The notes under the pieces: model-generated
Databases searched by the model: none
What the model saw: the letters and a program-made list of their open reading frames with translations, nothing else
Told to the model about the DNA's origin: nothing
DNA from: Erysipelotrichaceae bacterium
Lineage (GTDB): Bacteria; Bacillota_I; Bacilli_A; RFN20; CAG-826
NCBI GenBank assembly: GCA_012837435.1
Contig: DURD01000022.1
Coordinates: 1 to 50,931, forward strand
DNA: 50,931 nucleotides
Direction: 5' to 3'
Shown: positions 18,213 through 28,163 of the stretch, piece by piece
Layout of the letters: each line of letters opens with the position of its first letter
How positions within the stretch are numbered: the stretch's first letter is position 1
Position numbers and translations under genes: made by a program

Positions 18213-20218
18213 TTATTTTTCTTACATTCATCGCTTTATATTTAGGATTATCGCTTCGCTACGCTTATGTAGTCGTTATCTTAATTTCAGCAATCTTTCT
18301 CTTCTTTGTTTTTAAAAGATGCAATCTTTTTTTAACGCTTATTTCTCTAGGAGTAATCGTCCTTGGATTCTCTTGGTCTTTTATCGATATCTCTTATCAA
18401 AAAAGTACCTATCAAGGGATAGTTTACGAGGCCAAACAAAACTATTTTCTTTTTAACAGCGGGGGAGAACGATTATACGTTCACGCAAAAAATCACGATT
18501 ATGATATCGGAGACTTTTTATCGATTGAAGGAGAAAAAAGCGAACTCGATTTCACTGTCCTAGAATCAGATTTTAATTTTAATGAATTTTTAAATAAAAA
18601 AGGGGTTTTTTACTCTTTAGAAAGTCACAAAATTACCGTTAAATTTCATAATTTCATTAGGATAAAACAAAGAAGAGAAGAGTTTTTAGAAAATTTTGAA
18701 ACTTCAGAAAAAAGCATCGTAGGAGCCATCTTATTTTCTAGTGGAGAAGAAACTCCTTTAACTAGCGAGATAAAAAGCCTTCATCTCTCGCGTTTTTTAA
18801 GCGCCAGTGGGCTTTACATCCTAGCGTTTGTCACCTTTATGAACTTCCTCTTAAAAATGTTTTTAAAAGATAAAATAGGGGAAGCGATAACTATCCTTTT
18901 AGTGATCCTCTATAGCGTATTTACCTTTCCGCGCTTCGCCTTGATTCGAGTATGTTTCTTATTGATATTTAAATGGATCAATAAATATCTATTAAAAAAG
19001 AAATTTAATTATTTAGAAATATTATCGTTTCTCGGAATCTTTTTCTTGCTTTTAGACCGATATCTCGTTAGACAAGATTGTTTTATTCTCGGCTTTGCTA
19101 TCCCGATAATCGCTTATTTGATACGCGATATTTATCCTCATCATCAGATAAAAAGATTCTTGATGAAATCGGTAACTATCTATCTCTTCTTTTTGCCGTT
19201 TGAAATAAATTATTATCATAAAATTGCGATATTTTCTTTACCTTTACAGGTAGTAAGCGCCCCCTTATTCATCGCTATCGGCGTTATTTCCTTATTATGT
19301 TTTTTCTATGTGCCTTTAATCAAGGTTGATAAAGTTTTAATTTTGATCTTACAGACCTTTATTAAAATCATCGAGCCTCTAAATTTAGCAATTTTAATGC
19401 CAAGTTTAAATATAGGATTATTATTTTTATATGAAAGTTTATATCTTATTTATCTATATTATTTATCGCTGGGAATGAGACCTTTTCAGCATTATTTGAC
19501 CTGGGGTTTAGTCAGTTTGATGATGGTATATGCTCTCCCTATAGATAACGCTTTATCAGTGGAAGTATCTTTTATCAACGTCGGTCAAGGAGATTGCACG
19601 ATGGTCCGTTACCATAATCAGGTTTCTTTAATCGATACTGGGGGACTGAATTACAAAGATATTGCCAAAGATGTTCTCCTTCCTTATCTACATAAAAAAA
19701 GAATCCATCGCCTCGATAATGTTTTTATTACCCATTACGACGAGGACCATTTCGGCGCTTTATCTTCTTTAAAAGAAAACATTTATATCGATAACATCTA
19801 TGATTATCATTCATCCTTTCCCGTTAGAATGGGAACCATCGAATTTATTAATTACAATATTTATAGTTCAGAAAGTGAAGATGAAAACGAGCGTTCTTTA
19901 GTTTTGGGTTTTAAGGCTCTCGATCTCCATTTTTTGTTGATGGGGGACGCACCGAAAGAGGTGGAAAGAAAAATAATCAGTCAGAATAGTCACTTAAAAT
20001 GCGATGTTCTAAAAGTGGGTCATCATGGTTCTGACACCTCTTCTTCAGAAATTTTTATCAAGCAATTACGTCCTGAGGTCGCCGTGATTTCCTGTGGCAA
20101 AAATAATAGCTTTGGACATCCTTCAAAAAGCGTCATTTCTATTTTAAAAAAATACAAAATTCTTATAAGGAGAACGGACTTAGAAGGCACGATCACTTTT
20201 AAGAAGAGGTTTGTCTAG
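18209..20218 (+). CDS. comEC: DNA internalization protein ComEC/Rec2
   Basis: Multi-TM competence domain plus C-terminal MBL (VGQGDCTMV, THYDEDHFG, VGHHGSDTSS). Confidence 0.9.
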   Translation: MIIFLTFIALYLGLSLRYAYVVVILISAIFLFFVFKRCNLFLTLISLGVIVLGFSWSFIDISYQKSTYQGIVYEAKQNYFLFNSGGERLYVHAKNHDYDIGDFLSIEGEKSELDFTVLESDFNFNEFLNKKGVFYSLESHKITVKFHNFIRIKQRREEFLENFETSEKSIVGAILFSSGEETPLTSEIKSLHLSRFLSASGLYILAFVTFMNFLLKMFLKDKIGEAITILLVILYSVFTFPRFALIRVCFLLIFKWINKYLLKKKFNYLEILSFLGIFFLLLDRYLVRQDCFILGFAIPIIAYLIRDIYPHHQIKRFLMKSVTIYLFFLPFEINYYHKIAIFSLPLQVVSAPLFIAIGVISLLCFFYVPLIKVDKVLILILQTFIKIIEPLNLAILMPSLNIGLLFLYESLYLIYLYYLSLGMRPFQHYLTWGLVSLMMVYALPIDNALSVEVSFINVGQGDCTMVRYHNQVSLIDTGGLNYKDIAKDVLLPYLHKKRIHRLDNVFITHYDEDHFGALSSLKENIYIDNIYDYHSSFPVRMGTIEFINYNIYSSESEDENERSLVLGFKALDLHFLLMGDAPKEVERKIISQNSHLKCDVLKVGHHGSDTSSSEIFIKQLRPEVAVISCGKNNSFGHPSKSVISILKKYKILIRRTDLEGTITFKKRFV

Positions 20219-20250
20219 TTTAAAAATATAGAATATTTTATAATGAGGGC

Positions 20251-21231
20251 ATGATTTATCTAATAAGTGGCAAACAAAATATCCTTTTAAAAAGCCAGAT
20301 GGAAACGATAGTGAATAAATCTTTATCGAAAATAGATGCGATGAATTTCGTCCGTTTTGATGGCTATTTAACTACCGTGCAAGAAATGGTTAGAGAAGCG
20401 AATTATTTGCCCTTAGGATACGAACATAAGGCCATAGTCATCGAAAATCCCTATTATTTATTTAAAAGTAAAGGGCGTAACAAAATAGAAAGCGAACAAG
20501 ATTATCCCGTCTTAAATGATTATTTATCTCACCCTAATGAAGTTTGCGATTTTATCTTTTTAGTCAATACCTCTGATGCGGAGATTAATAAAAAAAGTGA
20601 ACTATATGGATTGATCGAGAAAAATGGTCAAATTATCGAACTAAAAGAACCAGAAAAAAGAGAATGGGTCGAGATAGTTAAGCAGTTTTTTATAAGAGAA
20701 TGGCCAGAAGTTATTATCGATAGCGACGCCGCGAGCGAGTTGGCTAGAAGAACCGAGGGTGATTATGCTTCTTTATTAAATAACGGAAATAAACTGGCTC
20801 TTTATACCAAACATATTACCTTTGATGACGTCGCTTTGCTCGTCACTAGACCTTTAGAAGAAAACGCTTTTCTTCTTTACAATTACCTGATGGAAGAAAA
20901 GAATGCGGACGCCGTGAGTTTGTTTCGCGATTTAAAAAGCAACAACGTTGAACCGGTAACGCTTATTTCGATGATTTCTAATCAATTTAGGTTGTTAAAC
21001 CGCGTTTCGTATTTATCGAGCCGTCGTTACGATTCCGAGAGTATCGCTAAAGAATTAGGCATCAATCCTATTCGCGCTAAAATTTTTAGAAGAAATAGTT
21101 TTGTCATTTCTCGTAAAACCATAGCTAAAACATTAGAAGAGTTATTCCAATTAGATTTAAAAATTAAAAGCGGCCTCGTCGACCGCCATTATAGTTTTGA
21201 ATTATTTCTTATCAACTTCAAGAGAAGATAA
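20251..21231 (+). CDS. holA: DNA polymerase III delta subunit
   Basis: HolA-like length and pattern (ELARRTEGDYASLLNNGNKLALY, DLKSNNVEPVTLISMISNQFRLL). Confidence 0.85.
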   Translation: MIYLISGKQNILLKSQMETIVNKSLSKIDAMNFVRFDGYLTTVQEMVREANYLPLGYEHKAIVIENPYYLFKSKGRNKIESEQDYPVLNDYLSHPNEVCDFIFLVNTSDAEINKKSELYGLIEKNGQIIELKEPEKREWVEIVKQFFIREWPEVIIDSDAASELARRTEGDYASLLNNGNKLALYTKHITFDDVALLVTRPLEENAFLLYNYLMEEKNADAVSLFRDLKSNNVEPVTLISMISNQFRLLNRVSYLSSRRYDSESIAKELGINPIRAKIFRRNSFVISRKTIAKTLEELFQLDLKIKSGLVDRHYSFELFLINFKRR

Positions 21232-21495
21232 CTATCTTAAAGTATTAACCAAAATTGAAAGTTCCGATTTTTTTCTAGCCGCAGTATTTTTGTGTTGAAT
21301 ACCATCGCTCACCGTTTTATCAATCAAACGAAAAGCTTCTTTTAATAAAGTTTCAGCGTTAGCTAAATCTTGAGCTTCGACCGCTACTTTTACTTTTTTA
21401 ATGGCTGTGCGCATTGCACTTTTTTGAGAAGCATTTCTCAAGCGAGCTTTTTCATTTGTTTTATTGCGTTTGATTTGCGATTTAATGTTTGCCAT
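21232..21495 (-). CDS. rpsT: 30S ribosomal protein S20
   Basis: MANIKSQIKRNKTNEKARLRNASQKSAMRTAIKKV. Confidence 0.97.
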   Translation of the reverse strand: MANIKSQIKRNKTNEKARLRNASQKSAMRTAIKKVKVAVEAQDLANAETLLKEAFRLIDKTVSDGIQHKNTAARKKSELSILVNTLR

Positions 21496-21601
21496 GAAGT
21501 TACCTCTTTCTTGGTGCCGAGTGATATATTACCAAAGCTCGACAAATAATGCAATTATTTATTAATCATTTTCTGTATTTTTTTCTCTAAGAACGATTTC
21601 T

Positions 21602-22039
21602 TTATTCTAAAGTGTAAAACTCCACCTCTACGGAGTGAGTATCGATGGTCAATATAGCATAAGAACCAGAATATTTATCTCGCGCATAACTAATCGCCCC
21701 TGGATTTATGTAGTGCACCTGAGTAATAATTTCGTTTCGGCGAAAATGGGTATGTCCGTGAATGACAATTTTTACGCGGTTATCCTTGATGACGTTTTTA
21801 GAAACGTTGGGGGTATGCTGAACATACATATTTCCGTAAGGCGTGGGTATGAGTAAATAATGATTGAAGCCGTAATATCGATCGCAATTTCCTCTCACCG
21901 AGATAAAAGGGCGAATAGAAAATTCATCTTGTTCGCTGTCTCCCGCATGCAAATATAGATCCATTTTGGGATATTTTTTAATCAATTGATGCAGAGCCTC
22001 ACCGTTACCATGAGAGTCGCTAACTACCAATACTTTCAC
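21602..22039 (-). CDS. YfcE/MJ0936 family metallophosphoesterase
   Basis: VVSDSHGN, HAGDSE, VRGNCD, IHGHTH motifs. Confidence 0.9.
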   Translation of the reverse strand: MKVLVVSDSHGNGEALHQLIKKYPKMDLYLHAGDSEQDEFSIRPFISVRGNCDRYYGFNHYLLIPTPYGNMYVQHTPNVSKNVIKDNRVKIVIHGHTHFRRNEIITQVHYINPGAISYARDKYSGSYAILTIDTHSVEVEFYTLE

Positions 22040-22120
22040 TGGTATATGATAGCAAAGAACCCTTCGTTATATCAAAGATATTTCGTGATAAAGTACCTGG
22101 CATTTTATATAATAAAACAA

Positions 22121-23059
22121 ATGGATAAAAAAAGAATAAATCTGTTATTTATGGGAACTCCTCAAATTAGTGCGTATGTCTTTGAGGCTTTGATAGTAGA
22201 AGGCTACCATTTTGTCGGTTTAGTTTGTCAACCCGATCAACCGGTGGGCCGAAAAGGTCTTATCGAAAAAGTCCCCACGAAAGTCATCGCGGAAAAATAT
22301 AATATTCCCGTCTTTCAACCCCTTAAAATCAAAGAAGACTACTCATTTATGAAGGGATTAGATGTCGATTTGGTCATCACTTTTGCTTATGGACAAATTG
22401 TTCCCCAGGGTTTTTTAGATATCCCTCCGCTAGGTTGTTTGAATCTGCACGGTTCTTTATTACCTAAATATCGCGGAGCTTCTCCCGTTCAAACCGTGCT
22501 TTTTAATCGTGAAACAGTGACGGGGGTAACGCTGATGGAAATAATCAAAGAGATGGATGCCGGCCGGATATATGGAAAGAAAGAAGTATTGATTAGCGAA
22601 GAGGATAACGCCACCTCGTTATTTATTAAAATTCAGGAAGCGGCTAAAGAATTGATTATTTCTTTATTGCCAAAATATTTAAAAGGCGAACTAAAGGGAG
22701 AAGAGCAAGACGATAGTCAAGCGACTTATTGTTCACTCATTAAGAAAGAACAGGAAAGAATAGATTTAAACGATAATATTTTAGATATTTGGAGTCAAAT
22801 TAGAGGGCTGAGCTTAGAGCCAGGAGCCTATTTATTTCTAGATGGTCAAAAAATAAAAATTTACCAATCTAAAATTATCAATAACAAAGTTAACAGTGAA
22901 GTAGGCACCATCATTCAAGCGGATAAAAAGGGTCTTGTCGTTCAATTGAAAGACGGACAATTAGCCCTATTAGAATTACAAAAAGAAGGAAAAAAGAAAA
23001 TGGATTATCGAGCCTTTGTCAATGGCCATCGAAATCTGTTAGGTCAAAAGTTTATCTAG
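22121..23059 (+). CDS. fmt: Methionyl-tRNA formyltransferase
   Basis: LLFMGTPQISAYVFEAL, LNLHGSLLPKYRGASPVQ; likely start is ATG at 22121 rather than the ORF-track start 21986. Confidence 0.95.
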   Translation: MDKKRINLLFMGTPQISAYVFEALIVEGYHFVGLVCQPDQPVGRKGLIEKVPTKVIAEKYNIPVFQPLKIKEDYSFMKGLDVDLVITFAYGQIVPQGFLDIPPLGCLNLHGSLLPKYRGASPVQTVLFNRETVTGVTLMEIIKEMDAGRIYGKKEVLISEEDNATSLFIKIQEAAKELIISLLPKYLKGELKGEEQDDSQATYCSLIKKEQERIDLNDNILDIWSQIRGLSLEPGAYLFLDGQKIKIYQSKIINNKVNSEVGTIIQADKKGLVVQLKDGQLALLELQKEGKKKMDYRAFVNGHRNLLGQKFI

Positions 23060-25396
23060 ATGGATAATTATTTGCGATTAAGCGTCCATCAACTAGTGGA
23101 TTTTTTATTAAGAAGTGGCGATATCGATAATCGCGTATTTAATCGTTCTTCGATGAGCGAAGGTACGCGATTGCACGGCCTTTATCAAGCTAAACAAAAA
23201 GGCCACTATTTATCGGAAGTTTTCTTGTCCACTCGCATCGTTATCGAAGAAATGGAAATACATTTAGAAGGTCGAGCGGACGGCATCATCAAAAAAGGTG
23301 GTTCTGAATATATCATCGACGAAATAAAAACCACCGTCGAAGATTTAAAAACATTTCACGAACAAAACCTCGAATGGCATCTCGGACAAGCTAAATGCTA
23401 CGCTTATATGTTCGCAAAAGATCATAACCTCGAATTTATCGGTGTAAAACTTACTTATCTAAGACAAGGTAAAGAAAGAGATCGTTTTATTGACTCCTAC
23501 ACCTTTGATTTTTTATCTTTAGAACAATATGTCCACGATTTATTAAACGAATTTTTAAATTTTTATAATATTATTCTAAGAAAGAACAAAGAAAGAGATG
23601 AGAGCATTAAAAAACTAACTTTTCCTTTTAAAAAATATCGCGTTGGACAAAGAGAATTAGTTAAATACGCTTACGCGATCAGCAGAAAAGGCGGGAGATT
23701 ATTTGTCGAAGCTCCCACGGGTATAGGAAAAACCATCTCGACTCTTTTCCCTTTTGTTAAAGCAATAAATGATAATCATAAAACAAAAATCTTTTATCTC
23801 ACCGCTAAAAATAGTGGTAAAGAAGCCGCTCATCAAGCGGTGAAAATAATGAAAGAAAAAGGTTTAAAAATTGGAAATATCCTGATTACTGCTAAGGATA
23901 AGATATGTTTTTCTAAAGGCAAAGCTTGTAATCCAGAAGAGTGTCCTTACGCTAGTAAATATTACGATAAAATCCAAACAGTCCTACGTTATTCGTTATT
24001 AACTTATGATGATTTTGACTTAGACACCATCACTCAAATTGCTTATGAAAATCAAATCTGTCCTTTTGAATACGAACTAGATTTATCCCTATTTATGGAT
24101 ATCATAATTTGCGATTACAATTATTTATTTGACCCTCTCTCTTACATGAAAAGATATTTTGACGAAGATGCTTCTTCCTTTCTCGCTCTGGTGGATGAAG
24201 CCCATAATCTCGTCGATCGAAGCCGAGATATGTATTCAGCTTCTTTATCCTACTTATCTTTTTTAGAAGCCAGAAAATCTATTCGCCATAGCAAACTAAA
24301 CAAACTCAAACTAGCGATGTCAAAAATGCGTAAAATGTTTAAAGAATATATGGATGATAGTGAAAAGGGAGAGCATGTAATTAAGGTATTTACTCCTAAC
24401 ACCTATAAGACTGTTTCTTCATTTATTACCACTTTGCAAGATGTGAATAAAAACGAAAATAAGGAGATGACTAGCGCTTTGCTCGAGTTTTATCTATCGG
24501 TCAATCGCTTTTCTAGAATGCTCGAATTATTTAATGATTCATACCTATGTTATTACGAAGTGAAAGACGACGATGTCACATTGAATTTAGTGTGTTTGGA
24601 TGCTTCTAATTATCTAGCGGCCTCCTTGAGAAAATTAAAAGCCAGCATCTTGTTTTCCGCTACCTTATCTCCCATTGAATACTACGTCGATACTTTAGGG
24701 GGAAGTCAAGAGGATGCCCAGTTGATTTTGCCTTCGCCATTTCCACAAAATAATTTGAAAATTATCATCGCTCCTAAAGTTTCCATCCGCTATAAAAATA
24801 GAAAGACCTCATATCAAAAAGTCGCGGAATATATTAAGAATTTTGTCAAGAATAAAATTGGTAATTATTTTGTCTATTTACCAAGTTATGAATATTTAGA
24901 TAATTTAATGCCTTTTATTGATTTAGAAGAGTGCTCGACTTTTCAACAGTCAAAAGAAATGGACGATCAATCAAAAGAAATTTTTCTAAAAAATTTTAAA
25001 CCACAACCTATTAAAACCTGTGTGGGGTTTGCCGTGGTAGGCGGGGTGTTTGGAGAAGGCATTGATTTAGTAGATGATCGTTTAATCGGCGCGGTCATTG
25101 TCGGCATTGGTATGCCAAAAATCAATTTTGTCAGCAATCACGTTTCCAAATATTTTGATGAAAGAGGACATTCGGGTTACGACTATGCTTACGTGAATCC
25201 CGGAATGAACCGTGTCATGCAAGCCCTGGGGAGAGTAATTAGAAGCGAAACGGATAAAGGAGCAGTTCTTTTAATTGATGAGCGTTATTTGAATAATGAA
25301 TATCGCGATTTGTTTAAAGCGGAATGGAGACGTTACGAAGTAGCTTTTACTCCTGATGAAGTTAATGAAATTATGAAAGACTTCTTTAACAAGTAA
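23060..25396 (+). CDS. DinG/XPD-like ATP-dependent DNA helicase with N-terminal PD-(D/E)XK-type domain
   Basis: N-terminal GRADGII...IIDEIKTT nuclease-like motif; Walker A EAPTGIGKT; DEAH; cysteines CFSKGKACNPEECPYA suggest Fe-S; ALGRVIRSETDKGAVLLIDER motif VI. Confidence 0.85.
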   Translation: MDNYLRLSVHQLVDFLLRSGDIDNRVFNRSSMSEGTRLHGLYQAKQKGHYLSEVFLSTRIVIEEMEIHLEGRADGIIKKGGSEYIIDEIKTTVEDLKTFHEQNLEWHLGQAKCYAYMFAKDHNLEFIGVKLTYLRQGKERDRFIDSYTFDFLSLEQYVHDLLNEFLNFYNIILRKNKERDESIKKLTFPFKKYRVGQRELVKYAYAISRKGGRLFVEAPTGIGKTISTLFPFVKAINDNHKTKIFYLTAKNSGKEAAHQAVKIMKEKGLKIGNILITAKDKICFSKGKACNPEECPYASKYYDKIQTVLRYSLLTYDDFDLDTITQIAYENQICPFEYELDLSLFMDIIICDYNYLFDPLSYMKRYFDEDASSFLALVDEAHNLVDRSRDMYSASLSYLSFLEARKSIRHSKLNKLKLAMSKMRKMFKEYMDDSEKGEHVIKVFTPNTYKTVSSFITTLQDVNKNENKEMTSALLEFYLSVNRFSRMLELFNDSYLCYYEVKDDDVTLNLVCLDASNYLAASLRKLKASILFSATLSPIEYYVDTLGGSQEDAQLILPSPFPQNNLKIIIAPKVSIRYKNRKTSYQKVAEYIKNFVKNKIGNYFVYLPSYEYLDNLMPFIDLEECSTFQQSKEMDDQSKEIFLKNFKPQPIKTCVGFAVVGGVFGEGIDLVDDRLIGAVIVGIGMPKINFVSNHVSKYFDERGHSGYDYAYVNPGMNRVMQALGRVIRSETDKGAVLLIDERYLNNEYRDLFKAEWRRYEVAFTPDEVNEIMKDFFNK

Positions 25397-25420
25397 GTCT
25401 TTAATGCTAAAATACAAAAC

Positions 25421-25924
25421 GTGAAAAAGAAACTAGACTTCTTAACCAAAGCAAAACTCATTTATAGTGGCGAACTATTGTTATTCGCTATCATTTTTGG
25501 CGTTGTGGCAATTTTGGAATTCTTGCAAGTTATTAAAATTAGTGAGAGACATCATCTCATCTTTAACTGGATTACCCTTTTCGGTGGAACTTGGCTCATC
25601 GTCGATTTCTTTTGGGCTCTACTTTCTAAAAAAAGAAGACCTAAAATTGCTTTTATCGATAAGATCCTTCACTTACCCGCGGGTATCTATTTAGTGGTTT
25701 TTGACCTCTATTGTTTGATTGCTAAACCCCAAAATCCCTTAGTTTACCAATATGGAATTCCTACAGTTTTAACTTATTTATGCCTTTGCTATGTTTTTGA
25801 AGCGATTTATCATTATTTTTATCCGATTCCCAGCATTATCGATATCGGAAAAGAAGAAGAACAAAAAAATCTAGTCTTAGAAAAGGAAATGGTTGAAGGA
25901 GAGAAGCCATATGAAACTGAATAA
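25421..25924 (+). CDS. Hypothetical membrane protein
   Basis: Several hydrophobic segments; GTG start downstream of TGCTAAAAT. Confidence 0.6.
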   Translation: MKKKLDFLTKAKLIYSGELLLFAIIFGVVAILEFLQVIKISERHHLIFNWITLFGGTWLIVDFFWALLSKKRRPKIAFIDKILHLPAGIYLVVFDLYCLIAKPQNPLVYQYGIPTVLTYLCLCYVFEAIYHYFYPIPSIIDIGKEEEQKNLVLEKEMVEGEKPYETE

Positions 25925-26267
25925 ATTTGCCACGATAATGTTGATATTTGCTTTAGTTTTTACAATCGCTACGCTTTTTCTACTCCCCTTTTCTTTAGCT
26001 TTTGTCATTAATTCATTGGTGCTGATTTATACGCATGATCCTAGTAGTGGAGTGGTTATCTACTTTAATCATTTGTATTATGTCTCATTTCTCTACTTAA
26101 TTTTAACAGCTTGCTTGTCCGCGGCTATTTTGCCGTTTGACATCATTCTTTTAAGAAAAATGAGAATCAACACTTGGTATACTAAAGCTCTATTAATCTT
26201 TTCTATTTTGAGTTTAGCCTTATCTCTTTTATTGATATTTTCTCTTCCAGCAATCTATACATTATGA
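25911..26267 (+). CDS. Hypothetical small membrane protein
   Basis: Three hydrophobic segments; AAGGAG SD before ATG at 25911; stop overlaps lepA start. Confidence 0.6.
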   Translation: MKLNKFATIMLIFALVFTIATLFLLPFSLAFVINSLVLIYTHDPSSGVVIYFNHLYYVSFLYLILTACLSAAILPFDIILLRKMRINTWYTKALLIFSILSLALSLLLIFSLPAIYTL

Positions 26268-28078
26268 AAATTTCAAAGAAAAAAATTAGGAATTTTTCCA
26301 TTATTGCCCATATCGATCACGGTAAAAGCACTCTAGCGGATCGTATTTTAGCAACGACAGGAGCCATCGAAGAAAGAGAAATGAAAGATCAGGTTCTTGA
26401 TTCTATGGATCTTGAAAGAGAAAGAGGGATTACTATTAAACTCAATGCGGTAACTTTTTCTTATCACGCCGAGGATGGTGAAGATTACACCTTCAATTTG
26501 ATTGATACTCCTGGACATGTGGATTTTACCTATGAGGTATCGCGTTCTTTAGCGGCTTGCGAAGGAGCGCTTTTAGTGGTTGACGCCACCCAAGGAGTGG
26601 AGGCTCAAACGTTGGCCAATGCCTATCTAGCGGTCGATAACGATTTAGAAATATTGCCAGTTATCAACAAAGTTGATTTGCCTTCCGCTAATGTCGAAAT
26701 GACCAAAAAACAAATCGAAAAGAAAATTGGAATTCCCTGCAATAAAGCGGTAGAAGTCAGTGCAAAAACCGGTTTTAATATCCACGAACTCTTAGAAGCT
26801 ATCGTCAAAGTAATCCCTGCACCTGAAGGTGATGAGAATGCTCCTCTCAAAGCTCTGATTTTCGATAGTTACTACGATCCTTATCGCGGAGTTATTGTGC
26901 TAGTGAGAATTAAAGAAGGTACAGTAAAAGTGGGTGATAAAATTCGACTCATGCAAGCGGATAAAGAATATCAGGTAATTGAACTAGGGATTAAAATCCC
27001 TAAAGAAGTCAAAACTGATGAATTAAAAGCTGGACAAGTTGGTTATTTAGCTGCGCAAATCAAAGACATCAAAGATGTCCGCGCGGGAGATACTATCACT
27101 TTGAGTGAAAATCCTACAAAAAATCCTTTACCTGGCTATAGAATAATAAATCCTATGGTTTATTGTGGCCTATATCCCGTCGAGAGTGATGATTATCAAG
27201 ATTTAAAAGAAGCTTTAGAAAAACTATCACTGAACGATAGTTCCTTTCAATTCATTCCTGAAACTAGCCAAGCTCTAGGGTTTGGTTTTAGATGTGGATT
27301 CTTGGGTTTATTGCACATGGATGTCGTCCAAGAAAGACTGGAAAGAGAATATAATCTCGATTTAATTTTAACAGCGCCCAGCGTTATTTATCACATTCAT
27401 ATGACCGATGGCACTATGATCAATTTAGATAATCCGAGCAAACTGCCCGATAGCAGTAAAATCGCCCATATCGAAGAGCCTTATGTCAAAGCCAGTATTA
27501 TGACACCTAAAGAATACATCGGCGCCATCATGGAACTATGTCGCGATCGAAGAGGCATCTATAACAATCTAGATTATTTTGACGAGACGAGGATGGTCTT
27601 AACCTATGAACTACCTCTTGCTGAAATTGTTTATAACTTTTTTGACAAGTTAAAAAGCTACACTAAAGGCTATGCGTATTTCGATTACGAATTTTCAGAC
27701 TATAAACAATCTAACCTTGCGAAATTAGATATTCTTCTCAATGGTCAAGTGGTGGATGCTTTAAGCAGTATCGTCTATCGTCCGGATGGCTATCGTCGCG
27801 GTTTGAATGTTATCAGAAGAATAAGAGACGTCATTCCCCGTCAACAATTTGAGGTTCCTGTTCAGGCTGCAATCGGCGGGAAAATTATCGCAAGATGCGA
27901 CGTCAAAGCCCTAAGAAAAGATGTCCTTTCTAAATGTTATGGGGGAGATATTTCTCGCAAAAAGAAACTATTAGAAAAACAAAAAGAAGGCAAAAAAAGA
28001 ATGAAGAAAGTGGGTTCTGTCGAAGTGCCCCAAGAAGCTTTTATGTCGATTCTTTCCATCGGTGATAAAGATGATTAA
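26264..28078 (+). CDS. lepA: Elongation factor 4
   Basis: [28 protein letters not shown], LepA C-terminal domain [24 protein letters not shown]-like. Confidence 0.97.
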   Translation: MKISKKKIRNFSIIAHIDHGKSTLADRILATTGAIEEREMKDQVLDSMDLERERGITIKLNAVTFSYHAEDGEDYTFNLIDTPGHVDFTYEVSRSLAACEGALLVVDATQGVEAQTLANAYLAVDNDLEILPVINKVDLPSANVEMTKKQIEKKIGIPCNKAVEVSAKTGFNIHELLEAIVKVIPAPEGDENAPLKALIFDSYYDPYRGVIVLVRIKEGTVKVGDKIRLMQADKEYQVIELGIKIPKEVKTDELKAGQVGYLAAQIKDIKDVRAGDTITLSENPTKNPLPGYRIINPMVYCGLYPVESDDYQDLKEALEKLSLNDSSFQFIPETSQALGFGFRCGFLGLLHMDVVQERLEREYNLDLILTAPSVIYHIHMTDGTMINLDNPSKLPDSSKIAHIEEPYVKASIMTPKEYIGAIMELCRDRRGIYNNLDYFDETRMVLTYELPLAEIVYNFFDKLKSYTKGYAYFDYEFSDYKQSNLAKLDILLNGQVVDALSSIVYRPDGYRRGLNVIRRIRDVIPRQQFEVPVQAAIGGKIIARCDVKALRKDVLSKCYGGDISRKKKLLEKQKEGKKRMKKVGSVEVPQEAFMSILSIGDKDD

Positions 28079-28163
28079 TAGTGTAAAACTAGTAGTTTTT
28101 TGGAATTAGTTATTGAAATAAAAACAAATTAATATATCATAAAAGTAAGGAGAAAATACTTTT

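Noticed and set aside
17673-20218. comEA/comEC as a novel uptake system
   Set aside because: Both match the standard competence families with normal domain order; only the upstream regulatory hairpin is unusual.
28084-28101. AAAACTagtAGTTTTTT after lepA as a terminator
   Set aside because: Stem is short and AT-only; too weak to call.
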